From JAMXLO01 sp036494925 (GTDB taxonomy: Bacteria > Pseudomonadota > Alphaproteobacteria > Acetobacterales > Acetobacteraceae): a stretch of DNA of 11,793 nt. The notes beneath the pieces were generated by a model. It was not told the DNA's origin. It worked only from the letters and a program-made list of their open reading frames with translations, and did no database searches. Where the stretch lies: contig DASXNR010000371.1 in NCBI GenBank assembly GCA_036494925.1, positions 1 to 11,793 on the forward strand, in the 5' to 3' direction. Below are positions 5,594-11,793 of this stretch, piece by piece. Position 1 is the stretch's first letter. Every line of letters begins with the position of its first letter. The position numbers were made by a program, and so were the translations under genes.

Positions 5594-8401
5594 ATGAACG
5601 ACGCCCCCGCCGATCCCGCCCAACGCGACTACCGCGACACCGTATTCCTGCCGCAGACCTCGTTCCCGATGCGTGGCGACCTGCCGAAGCGTGAACCGCA
5701 GATCCTCGCCCGCTGGGACCAGATGGACCTGTGGTCCCGGCTGCGCGCCGCCTCGCAGGGACGGCCGAAATTCATCCTGCACGACGGCCCGCCGTATGCG
5801 AATGGCAACATCCATATCGGCACCGCGCTGAACAAGATCCACAAGGACGTCATCAACCGCACCCGCCAGATGGCCGGCTACGACGCCGACTATGTCCCAG
5901 GCTGGGACTGCCACGGCCTGCCGATCGAGTGGAAGATCGAGGAACAGTATCGCGAGGCGAAGAAGGACAAGGACGCCGTCCCGGTGCTGGACTTCCGCGC
6001 CGAGTGCCGCGCCTACGCCGAGCACTGGCTGGCGGTCCAGATGGCGGAATTCCGCCGCCTCGGCGTCGAGGGCAACTGGCGCGAGCGTTACGCCACCATG
6101 GACCACGGCTCCGAAGCGGCAATCGCCGCCGAGATCTGCAAATTCCTGTTGAACGGCGCGCTGTACCGCGGACTGCGCCCGGTGCTGTGGTCGCCGGTGG
6201 AAAAGACCGCGCTGGCCGAGGCGGAGGTCGAGTACCACGACCATACCTCGCATACGATCTGGGTGCGCTTTCCCGTGGTACGACCCGCCCAGCCGCAACT
6301 GCGCGATGCGGCGCTGGTGATCTGGACCACGACGCCCTGGACCATGCCCGGCAACCGCGCGATCGCCGCCGGCGAGGCGTTCGACTACGCGCTGATCCAC
6401 GTCGACGCGGTGGAGCCGACTTCGCGCGCCCGCGTCGGCGAGAAGCTGGTGGTGGCGCTCGATCTGGCGCCGCAGTTCGTCAAGGATGTCGGCATCGCCA
6501 CTCATCACGTGGCGCACGTCTTCAAGGGCACGGAGCTTGCCGGAACCATCTGTGCTCATCCGCTGCGCGGCCGCGGCTACGAATTCGACGTGCCGCTTCT
6601 GCTGGGCGATTTCGTCACCACCGAGGCCGGCACCGGGCTCGTGCACATCGCGCCGAATGCCGGCGAGGACGACTTCGTGCTTGGCCGCGAGCACGGGCTG
6701 GAAGTGGCGGACACCGTCGGCGATGACGGCACCTTCAACGCCTGGGTGCCGTTGTTCGCCGGCCTGCACGTCTACAAGGCGGACGATCCGGTCGCAGCGG
6801 CACTCGACGCGGCGGAAGCGCTGCTGGGACGCGGCAGGCTGGTACACTCCTACCCGCATTCCTGGCGCTCCAGGGCGCCGCTGATCTTCCGTGCGACACC
6901 GAACTGGTTCATCCGCCTCGACGGTCCCGAGGGCATTCGTCGGAAGGCGCTGGACGCGATCGCGGCGACGCATTTCGTGCCCGAGCAGGGGCGCAACCGA
7001 TTGGGCTCGATGGTCGCCAGCCGGCCCGACTGGTGCATCAGCCGCCAGCGCGCCTGGGGCGTGCCGATCACCGTGTTCGTCGACAGGCGCACCGGCGAGC
7101 CGCTGCGCGACGACGCGGTGGTCGCGCGCATCGTCGCGGCGTTCAAGGCGGAGGGCGCCGACAGCTGGTACTCTTCGCCGCCGTCGCGCTTTCTCGGCAA
7201 TGACCGCAATCCGGACGACTACGAGCAGGTGATGGACATCGTCGATGTCTGGTTCGAGGCCGGCTCGACCCATGCCTTCGTGCTGGAGGCGCGCGACATG
7301 CCCTGGCCGGCGGATTTGTATCTGGAAGGCTCCGACCAGCATCGTGGCTGGTTCCAGTCGTCGCTGCTGGAAGCGGTGGGTACGCGTGGTGCCGCGCCGT
7401 TCAAGGCGGTGCTGACCGACGGTTTCGTGATGGACGAACAGGGACGCAAGATGTCGAAGTCCCTGGGCAACGTCACCGCGCCGCAGGAGGTCGCGGACAA
7501 GTACGGCGTCGATATTCTTCGCCTTTGGGTGATGATGTCGGACACATCGGAGGACCTGCGCATTGGGCCGGAGATCCTGAAGCAGCAGGTCGAGCTCTAC
7601 CGTCGGCTGCGCAACACGCTGCGCTGGCTGCTCGGCAGCCTTGCCGGCTTCGGCGATGCGGAACGGGTGAGCTACGCGGAGATGCCGGAGCTGGAAAAGT
7701 GGGTGCTGCACCGGCTCGCCGAACTCGACGCGCGGATTCGCACCGCGGTGCGGAACTATGACTGGACCGGCGTGTATCCCGAGCTGCATAATTTCTGCGC
7801 CACCGATCTGTCGGCATTCTATTTCGACGTGCGCAAGGACGCGGTCTACTGCGACCGTCCCGACAGTTTGCGCCGGCGCTCGGCGCGCACCGTGCTGGAT
7901 CACCTGCATCGCTGCCTGACGACGTGGCTCGCGCCGGTGCTGTGCTTCACCGCCGAGGAGGCGTGGTGCGCACGGTTCGGCGAGCAGGACAGCGTGCATC
8001 TGCAACTTTTCCCGGAGGTGCCGGCCGAGTGGCGGGACGATGCACTGGCTGCGCGCTGGGAAACGATCCGCGCCATCCGCCGGCGCATCACCGTGCCGAT
8101 CGAGGAGGCGCGGCGGGCCAACACGCTCGGATCGTCGCTGCAGGCGTCGGTGACGCTGCCGCTGAACGACGAACACACGTCGCTGCTGAACCAGGATCAG
8201 TGGGCCGAGATCGCGATCGTGTCCGAAGTGCGTGTCGTGTCCGACGCAGGCGAGCCGGTGGCGACGATCACGCCCGCGTCCGGCAGCAAGTGCGCACGCT
8301 GCTGGCGGGTGCTGACCGAGGTGGGCCGACAGCCGACGCACCCGACGCTGTGCGAGCGTTGCGCCGACGCGGTGGAATCAGGACTGGTCTGCCGCGCGTG
8401 A
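5594..8401 (+). CDS. ileS: Isoleucyl-tRNA synthetase
   Basis: This cytoplasmic class I aminoacyl-tRNA synthetase charges tRNA-Ile with isoleucine. At 935 residues it is close to the E. coli enzyme (938). Domains in order: the catalytic start with DGPPYANG and HIGT (residues 74-77, the HIGH motif with Thr at the last place, a variant tolerated in class I enzymes); the CP1 editing domain with WTTTPWT (244-250) and a GEDDF segment that removes misacylated valine; KMSKS (619-623); the anticodon-binding helical domain; and a C-terminal zinc ribbon with Cys900, Cys903, Cys920 and Cys923. No strong Shine-Dalgarno precedes the ATG at 5594, but this start gives the normal N-terminus (DYRDTVFLPQTSFPMRGDLP). 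It is followed by lspA, the order usual in many proteobacteria. No gene resembling ribF, often found upstream, lies between it and the divergent peroxidase gene. Confidence 0.98.
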   Translation: MNDAPADPAQRDYRDTVFLPQTSFPMRGDLPKREPQILARWDQMDLWSRLRAASQGRPKFILHDGPPYANGNIHIGTALNKIHKDVINRTRQMAGYDADYVPGWDCHGLPIEWKIEEQYREAKKDKDAVPVLDFRAECRAYAEHWLAVQMAEFRRLGVEGNWRERYATMDHGSEAAIAAEICKFLLNGALYRGLRPVLWSPVEKTALAEAEVEYHDHTSHTIWVRFPVVRPAQPQLRDAALVIWTTTPWTMPGNRAIAAGEAFDYALIHVDAVEPTSRARVGEKLVVALDLAPQFVKDVGIATHHVAHVFKGTELAGTICAHPLRGRGYEFDVPLLLGDFVTTEAGTGLVHIAPNAGEDDFVLGREHGLEVADTVGDDGTFNAWVPLFAGLHVYKADDPVAAALDAAEALLGRGRLVHSYPHSWRSRAPLIFRATPNWFIRLDGPEGIRRKALDAIAATHFVPEQGRNRLGSMVASRPDWCISRQRAWGVPITVFVDRRTGEPLRDDAVVARIVAAFKAEGADSWYSSPPSRFLGNDRNPDDYEQVMDIVDVWFEAGSTHAFVLEARDMPWPADLYLEGSDQHRGWFQSSLLEAVGTRGAAPFKAVLTDGFVMDEQGRKMSKSLGNVTAPQEVADKYGVDILRLWVMMSDTSEDLRIGPEILKQQVELYRRLRNTLRWLLGSLAGFGDAERVSYAEMPELEKWVLHRLAELDARIRTAVRNYDWTGVYPELHNFCATDLSAFYFDVRKDAVYCDRPDSLRRRSARTVLDHLHRCLTTWLAPVLCFTAEEAWCARFGEQDSVHLQLFPEVPAEWRDDALAARWETIRAIRRRITVPIEEARRANTLGSSLQASVTLPLNDEHTSLLNQDQWAEIAIVSEVRVVSDAGEPVATITPASGSKCARCWRVLTEVGRQPTHPTLCERCADAVESGLVCRA

Positions 8402-8406
8402 TGGCG

Positions 8407-8470
8407 ACGCCCCCTCCCCCCAGGGAGCGACTCCCTTCCCCTTGCGGGAGGGCGGCGGCGGGAGGGCGTG
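8407..8470. repeat. GC-rich extragenic repeat between ileS and lspA
   Basis: The 76-base gap between ileS and lspA is filled by C-runs followed by G-runs. Clear elements are an exact direct repeat gcgggagggcg at 8444-8454 and 8458-8468, and CCCTCC/CTCCC stretches at about 8411-8435 that can pair with the GGGAG copies to form alternative hairpins (for example ctccc 8431-8435 with gggag 8446-8450). The composition resembles extragenic palindromic repeats of high-GC proteobacteria. Other copies cannot be checked here. The second copy supplies the GGAGGG that appears to be the lspA ribosome binding site. Confidence 0.5.
8461..8466 (+). promoter_or_regulatory. lspA ribosome binding site embedded in the repeat
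   Basis: GGAGGG lies 11 bases before the lspA ATG at 8478 and belongs to the second copy of the 11-bp direct repeat. It favours the 8478 start over 8442. Pairing with upstream CCCTCC stretches could hide it. Confidence 0.5.
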
Positions 8471-8477
8471 TCGTCCG

Positions 8478-8975
8478 ATGACCCGCAACAGCCTCACCCT
8501 GCTCGGCATCGGAGCTGCCCTCGTCGTCCTCGCCGCCGACCAGGCCAGCAAATGGTGGATTCTCGACGTCATTCGCCTTCCCGACCTCGGCCAGGTCGTT
8601 CTGCTCCCGGTCCTGAACCTCACCATGGTGTGGAAGAGCGGCGTCACCTTCGGACTGCTGACCGGCTTCGGCGAATGGAGCTACCTGCTGCTGGCAGCGG
8701 TCGCGCTCGGCGTGGTCGCGGCCCTCGGCGTCTGGCTGCGCCGTGCCGAATCGCGCCTGGTGGCGATCGCCCTCGGCGCCATCGTAGGCGGCGCGCTCAG
8801 CAACGTCGTCGACCGGCTGCGCTTCGGCGCCGTGGTGGACTTCATCCACGCCCATGTCGGCGGCTGGTCCTGGTACGTCTTCAACCTCGCCGATGCCGCC
8901 ATCGTGTGCGGCGTGGCCGCGCTGATACTCGCCAGCCTCCTGCCGCGGATGCGACGGGCCGATTCTGCCGGATGA
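8478..8975 (+). CDS. lspA: Lipoprotein signal peptidase (signal peptidase II)
   Basis: This inner-membrane aspartyl protease removes signal peptides from diacylglyceryl-modified prolipoproteins. It has 165 residues and four hydrophobic helices, as usual. Visible motifs are DQASKWW (21-27), SNVVDRLRFGAVVDFI (108-123) and FNLADAAI (135-142). Asp121 and Asp139 fit the catalytic pair, 18 residues apart (19 in the Pseudomonas enzyme). One deviation stands out: the family's Asn-x-Gly-x-x-Phe segment reads KSGVTFG, with Lys53 at the usual Asn position. The start at 8478 is chosen because GGAGGG at 8461-8466 is 11 bases upstream and the helix begins soon after. An earlier in-frame ATG at 8442 would translate the extragenic repeat into a Gly/Arg tail. 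It follows ileS by 76 bases, and the lipoprotein gene downstream encodes a likely substrate. Confidence 0.95.
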   Translation: MTRNSLTLLGIGAALVVLAADQASKWWILDVIRLPDLGQVVLLPVLNLTMVWKSGVTFGLLTGFGEWSYLLLAAVALGVVAALGVWLRRAESRLVAIALGAIVGGALSNVVDRLRFGAVVDFIHAHVGGWSWYVFNLADAAIVCGVAALILASLLPRMRRADSAG

Positions 8976-9018
8976 CGTTCTTGCGACCCACCACGGTCTC
9001 CGGCTAATAAATCGTGTG

Positions 9019-9582
9019 ATGCCGCCATCGGTCCGATTTTGCACGACGGTCCTCGCGCTGGCGGCCAGCGTTGCGGTGCTGGCCGGCTGCAGCGGCGACT
9101 CTATCAGCCGCACCTTGGGCTTCGTCCGCGACGCGCCCGACGAATTCACGGTAACCACGCGCGCCCCGCTGGCCATGCCGACCAGCTTCACGCTGCCGCC
9201 GCCGCGTCCCGGCGCGGTACGTCCCCAGGAATTATCCGAGCGCACGCAGGCGGAACTGGCACTGGTGCCGCAGATGGCCCTCGGCGCCCCCGATACGGGC
9301 AGCAGCCCCGGCCAGCAGGCGCTGGTTCAGGCAGCCGGCCCGCCAGTGACACCGGCGATCCGCACCGAGGTGGACGAGGATCCCAGTCTCAACCGGCAAT
9401 CGCAGAGCCTGAGCGACAAGCTGATGTTTTGGCGCGAGCCGCCGCCGCCGGGGGTCGTGATCGATCCCGCGAAGGAGGCGCAGCGCCTGCGCGAGAACTC
9501 CGCGCTTGGCCAGAGCCAGGAGACCGGCGACACGCCGATCATCCAGCCCAAGAAGAAGGCCTTGCTGGAAGGGATCTTCTAG
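9019..9582 (+). CDS. DUF3035 lipoprotein, BamF-type outer membrane assembly subunit
   Basis: This 187-residue lipoprotein has an N-terminal hydrophobic stretch ending in the lipobox LAGC, with lipidated Cys24. Ser at +2 predicts transfer to the outer membrane. The region APDEFTVTTRAPL (39-51) followed by FTLPPPRPGAVRPQE (57-71) is the signature of DUF3035 proteins, described in alphaproteobacteria as an accessory subunit (BamF) of the beta-barrel assembly machine. The rest is low-complexity and probably extended (Gln/Pro/Ser-rich), with a basic PKKKALLEGIF tail. The start could be ATG 9019 or the GTG immediately before it at 9016; neither has a strong ribosome binding site. It lies 43 bases after lspA, probably in the same transcript, and LspA would process it. 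The peptidase genes often found after it in relatives are absent here. Confidence 0.85.
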   Translation: MPPSVRFCTTVLALAASVAVLAGCSGDSISRTLGFVRDAPDEFTVTTRAPLAMPTSFTLPPPRPGAVRPQELSERTQAELALVPQMALGAPDTGSSPGQQALVQAAGPPVTPAIRTEVDEDPSLNRQSQSLSDKLMFWREPPPPGVVIDPAKEAQRLRENSALGQSQETGDTPIIQPKKKALLEGIF

Positions 9583-9591
9583 CGATCGCGC

Positions 9592-9830
9592 CGGATCCGG
9601 ACGCCCCGCATTTCGTCCAAACCGGCGGCGCGCCATCGTTCCGCGGCGCCGGCGCCGCGAATCTGGTGTGCCGCTGCGGTGACTCGGTGCTCATCCAGGG
9701 CTACGTCCCGGGCAACTTCCTGGCGTTTCGGATCAAGTGTTTCCGCTGCGACACGGTCACCAGCACACCCGGACTGCCCGACGGCGAGATCCGCGGCTGT
9801 CGCCATCGCAGCGACACAGGCGCTCCATCG
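9592..9830 (+). pseudogene. N-terminal zinc-ribbon part of a frameshifted hypothetical gene
   Basis: This frame (codons starting at positions divisible by 3) reads APHFVQTGGAPSF, then LVCRCGDSVLIQGYVPGN, then IKCFRCDTVTSTPGLPDGE. The Cys-x-Cys and Cys-x-x-Cys pairs, 20-odd residues apart, form a small zinc-ribbon pattern, and the sequence has real-protein character. Two things are wrong. No ATG, GTG or TTG occurs in frame between the preceding gene's end and the GTG at 9666, which is already inside the conserved part. Beyond about 9790 the frame decays into an Arg/Thr/Ser-rich tail that stops at 9887. The continuation (IVGYGDVLAGSDAIARDYAL) is in the next frame. This looks like one gene broken by one or more small indels. 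The right boundary given is approximate, since both frames are open from 9737 to 9887. Confidence 0.6.
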
Positions 9831-10729
9831 TCGGCTACGGCGACGTGCTCGCCGGCAGCGACGCGATCGCGCGCGACTACGCGCTGACCCGTCCGCGCCA
9901 TCCGCCGAATGAACCGATGGCCCTGTCGCGCGCGATGCTGGAGGCGGCGGCAGCGGACTACGACCGCCTGACCGGCGGCCGCCTGGCCGAGCACGCGGCG
10001 GCCTCGCCTTCCGGCGAGGGGTCGGAACAGGGTGACTATCCGTTCGCCTGGTCGGTGCTGCGGCTGCGCGAGCGGATCGGCCGGCCGGGCTGGAGCTGGC
10101 TGTACCAGGACGACGACGCGATGGCGGCGATGTATGTCACCGCCCTGCATCGCCTGATGCAGTGCTGGGGCCAGCACCCGTTGCTCGCCTGCATCGCCGC
10201 GCCGCTGGCCGAACGAAATAAGTTCATCCACACGGTGGCCGGGCTGACAATGGCGAAGCTGCTGTTCGATGCCGGCAACCGCGTCGGATTCGTGCTCGGG
10301 GGGAGCGATGTCGATCTGCGCCTCACGACGGCCGCCGACGAACCCCTGACCTTCGCGCTGCTCGCCCCGGCAGCGCTGCAGTGGCGGGAGAAGGATCGCC
10401 GCAGTCCCGACGTGCTGCGCGATGCGGTGGTCGACACGATGGCCGCCGCGCAAGGACGGGTGAACCGCAGCAGGCCCGGCATCGTGGTGCTGGCGGCGTC
10501 GATTCTGCGACAGGACTTCGACCAGATGGCGGTGGACGCGATCCATGCGGCGTTCCAGGCCGTCGGGCGACGCCATCGCGGCGTGGCGGCGGTCGGCATC
10601 GTGCTGCCGAAGCTGCTGCCGGCAGGACACCCCGATTGGATCGGGTTGGGCTACGCTTTCTACCCGATCCTCAATCCGCGCTTCGTCGGCGAAAATCCGA
10701 TCCGGATGGGACCGGCGAAAGCCACTTGA
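9737..10729 (+). CDS. Hypothetical protein body, downstream of the frameshift
   Basis: I do not recognise this protein with confidence. The open frame runs from ATG 9737 to TGA 10727-10729, but residues up to about 30 are Arg/His-rich and look out of frame. Credible coding starts near 9809 (SIVGYGDVLAGSDAIARDY). A shorter start at ATG 9917 gives MALSRAMLEAAAADYDRLTG. The body is soluble and mixed alpha/beta, including IHTVAGLTMAKLLFDAGNRV, then VLGGSDVDLRLTT, then PGIVVLAASILRQDFDQMA and a hydrophobic AAVGIVLPKLLP strand. The GGSDVDLRL strand followed by FALLAPAALQW loosely recalls a PD-(D/E)XK nuclease-like core that lacks the usual Glu-x-Lys. This is a weak guess. Most likely it is the C-terminal part of one protein starting with the zinc ribbon upstream. 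It is transcribed in line with bamF and ends 114 bases before the next gene. Confidence 0.55.
   Translation: MFPLRHGHQHTRTARRRDPRLSPSQRHRRSIVGYGDVLAGSDAIARDYALTRPRHPPNEPMALSRAMLEAAAADYDRLTGGRLAEHAAASPSGEGSEQGDYPFAWSVLRLRERIGRPGWSWLYQDDDAMAAMYVTALHRLMQCWGQHPLLACIAAPLAERNKFIHTVAGLTMAKLLFDAGNRVGFVLGGSDVDLRLTTAADEPLTFALLAPAALQWREKDRRSPDVLRDAVVDTMAAAQGRVNRSRPGIVVLAASILRQDFDQMAVDAIHAAFQAVGRRHRGVAAVGIVLPKLLPAGHPDWIGLGYAFYPILNPRFVGENPIRMGPAKAT
10002..10019. repeat. Perfect 7-bp stem hairpin inside the hypothetical gene
   Basis: CCTCGCC (10002-10008) and GGCGAGG (10013-10019) are exact inverted complements around TTCC. It falls in a Ser/Gly/Glu-rich, probably loop-forming part of the protein (AASPSGEGSEQG). 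It may be an inserted short palindromic element or a chance consequence of GC-rich codons. Confidence 0.35.
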
Positions 10730-10843
10730 AAGGTCGCGCCGTTCGCTTGGTGTCATTGTGGTGAAGCTTTACTCCCGCGGCAGGCCTTGTAGCCTTGGGG
10801 TGGTCGTGCGGCGCGCGCTCGCGGCCTTCGGAGGAACCAGCCC

Positions 10844-11793
10844 ATGTCCCATCGCCCAACCGTTTACGGCACGCGTCACGCGGTCTCCGCCGGCCACTAT
10901 CTGGCGGCGTCTGCCGCCTTCTCGGTCCTGGAGGCCGGCGGCAACGCGATCGACGCCGGCTGCGCCGCGGGCATTGCGCTTGGTGTGCTGCAGCCCGACC
11001 TGGTGAACGTCGCCGGCGTCGCCCCGATCATGATCCGGCTGGCGAATGGCCACGTGGAGAGCATCGCCGGGCTCGGCTGGTGGCCGAAGACGCTGCCTGC
11101 CGACATCTTCATGCGCGAACATGGCGGCACGATCCCCGACGGCGTGCTGCGCACCGTCGTACCCGCCGCACCCGACGCCTGGATCACCGCGCTGGAACGC
11201 CACGGCACGATGCGGTTCGCCGATGTCGTGTCCTATGCGATCCGCTACGCCGGCGAGGGCTTCGCGGTGTATCCCCTGCTCGCCACCTCGATCGCGTCCC
11301 ATGAGCACGAGTACCGGCGCTGGCAATCCAACACCGCGATCTACCTGCCGAACGGACGGGTGCCGAAGTCAGGCGACAGGTTCGTGCAGTCCGACCTGGC
11401 GCGCACACTGCAGTACATGGCGGACCAGGACCGCGCGGCCGGCCCCGACCGCGAGGCAGGACTGCGCGCGGCGCACGATGCGTTCTATCGCGGCGACATC
11501 GCGCGCGAGATCGTCCGGTTTCAGCAGCAGGAGGGCGGCTACCTGTCGATGGACGACCTTGCCGAGTACCGCTCGCGCATCGAGCCGGTGGTGGGCCGGC
11601 CGTGGCGCGGCCACGAGGTGATCACCTGCGGCCCGTGGTGCCAGGGCCCTGCGCTGCTTGAGGCGCTGGCGCTGCTGGAGCGCGTCGGCATCGCCGGACT
11701 TGCGCACAATTCCGCGACCTACCTGCATCGCATCGCGGAATGCGTGAACCTGGCGATGGCGGACCGCGAGTATCACTTCGGCGATCCGGCGTT
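10844..11793 (+). CDS. Gamma-glutamyltransferase-like (Ntn-hydrolase) protein, partial
   Basis: This is the first 316 codons of a gene running off the right edge. GAGGAA at 10831-10836, 7 bases before the ATG, is a good ribosome binding site. The gene opens like a gamma-glutamyltranspeptidase: HAVSAGHYLAASAAF, then EAGGNAIDAGCAAGIALGV (30-48), then VPAAPDAWITALERHG, PKSGDRFVQSDLARTL, FYRGDIAREIVRF, and DDLAEYRSRIEPVVGRPWRG. Details differ from the classical enzyme. The glycine-rich loop after the first helix reads LVNVAGVAPIM. The segment where E. coli has the substrate-binding Arg (REMAP) reads GLGWWPKTLPADIF. Where classical enzymes have PPPSSGG it reads GPWCQGP. The catalytic Thr of the small subunit lies beyond the window. 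The family call is solid, but the substrate may not be a gamma-glutamyl compound. There is no obvious signal peptide, so the protein is probably cytoplasmic. The 114-base gap before it shows no clear promoter or terminator. Confidence 0.88.
   Translation, partial: MSHRPTVYGTRHAVSAGHYLAASAAFSVLEAGGNAIDAGCAAGIALGVLQPDLVNVAGVAPIMIRLANGHVESIAGLGWWPKTLPADIFMREHGGTIPDGVLRTVVPAAPDAWITALERHGTMRFADVVSYAIRYAGEGFAVYPLLATSIASHEHEYRRWQSNTAIYLPNGRVPKSGDRFVQSDLARTLQYMADQDRAAGPDREAGLRAAHDAFYRGDIAREIVRFQQQEGGYLSMDDLAEYRSRIEPVVGRPWRGHEVITCGPWCQGPALLEALALLERVGIAGLAHNSATYLHRIAECVNLAMADREYHFGDPA

Noticed and set aside
5258..8341. A 1027-codon open frame antisense to ileS
   Set aside because: It is the mirror frame of a high-GC gene, and its product is Arg/His/Gln-rich with no recognisable domains. 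The sense strand encodes a complete isoleucyl-tRNA synthetase.
8442..8477. Longer lspA start at ATG 8442
   Set aside because: It would translate the extragenic repeat into a Gly/Arg-rich tail, and the GGAGGG ribosome binding site points to 8478.
9701..10756. A 351-codon minus-strand open frame opposite the frameshifted hypothetical gene
   Set aside because: Considered because the sense gene is broken. The antisense product is again Arg/His/Gln-rich with mirror-frame composition, whereas the sense product has normal hydrophobic patterning.
1..11793. CRISPR array, tRNA or rRNA gene, or intact insertion sequence
   Set aside because: No regularly spaced direct repeats, cloverleaf-like sequences, rRNA-like stretches, or transposase motifs with terminal inverted repeats were found on either strand.

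Overview
The window is high-GC DNA, roughly two-thirds G+C in the genes, with the gene content and codon bias of an alphaproteobacterium. It most likely belongs to the Rhodospirillales, and the Acetobacteraceae would fit. Supporting marks are the order ileS - lspA - DUF3035 (BamF-type) lipoprotein, which recurs in alphaproteobacteria, and several hypothetical proteins of a style common in that family. The taxonomic call is an inference from gene content.

Layout. Positions 1-128 (minus) hold the start of a small conserved hypothetical gene cut by the window edge. Positions 129-573 have no intact gene and lower G+C (about 52% by hand count over 301-540). They carry a minus-strand remnant of a GxxExxY-family gene with its middle deleted. 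Positions 574-2132 (plus) encode a DUF925-type nucleotidyltransferase and, overlapping it, an Opp/Dpp-type peptide ABC transporter ATPase with no permease or binding-protein partner in view. The stop codon of the ATPase abuts the stop codon of a convergent MFS transporter gene (2133-3521, minus). A perfect 9+9 bp dyad lies upstream of the MFS gene. Positions 3694-5303 (minus) hold a translationally coupled pair: a membrane-anchored catalase-related peroxidase followed by a dihaem cytochrome b561.

The plus-strand housekeeping cluster follows: ileS (5594-8401), a GC-rich extragenic repeat, lspA (8478-8975) and a DUF3035 lipoprotein gene (9019-9582). LspA would mature the lipoprotein encoded directly after it. 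Next is a hypothetical gene whose N-terminal zinc-ribbon part and C-terminal body are in different frames (9592-10729), so it is frameshifted or degraded. The window ends inside a divergent gamma-glutamyltransferase-like gene (10844 to beyond 11793).

How the genes work together: the clearest functional unit outside housekeeping is the peroxidase/cytochrome b561 pair. It looks like a membrane peroxidase module in which b561 could pass quinol electrons to a haem peroxidase facing the periplasm. No CRISPR array, tRNA, rRNA or intact insertion sequence is visible.
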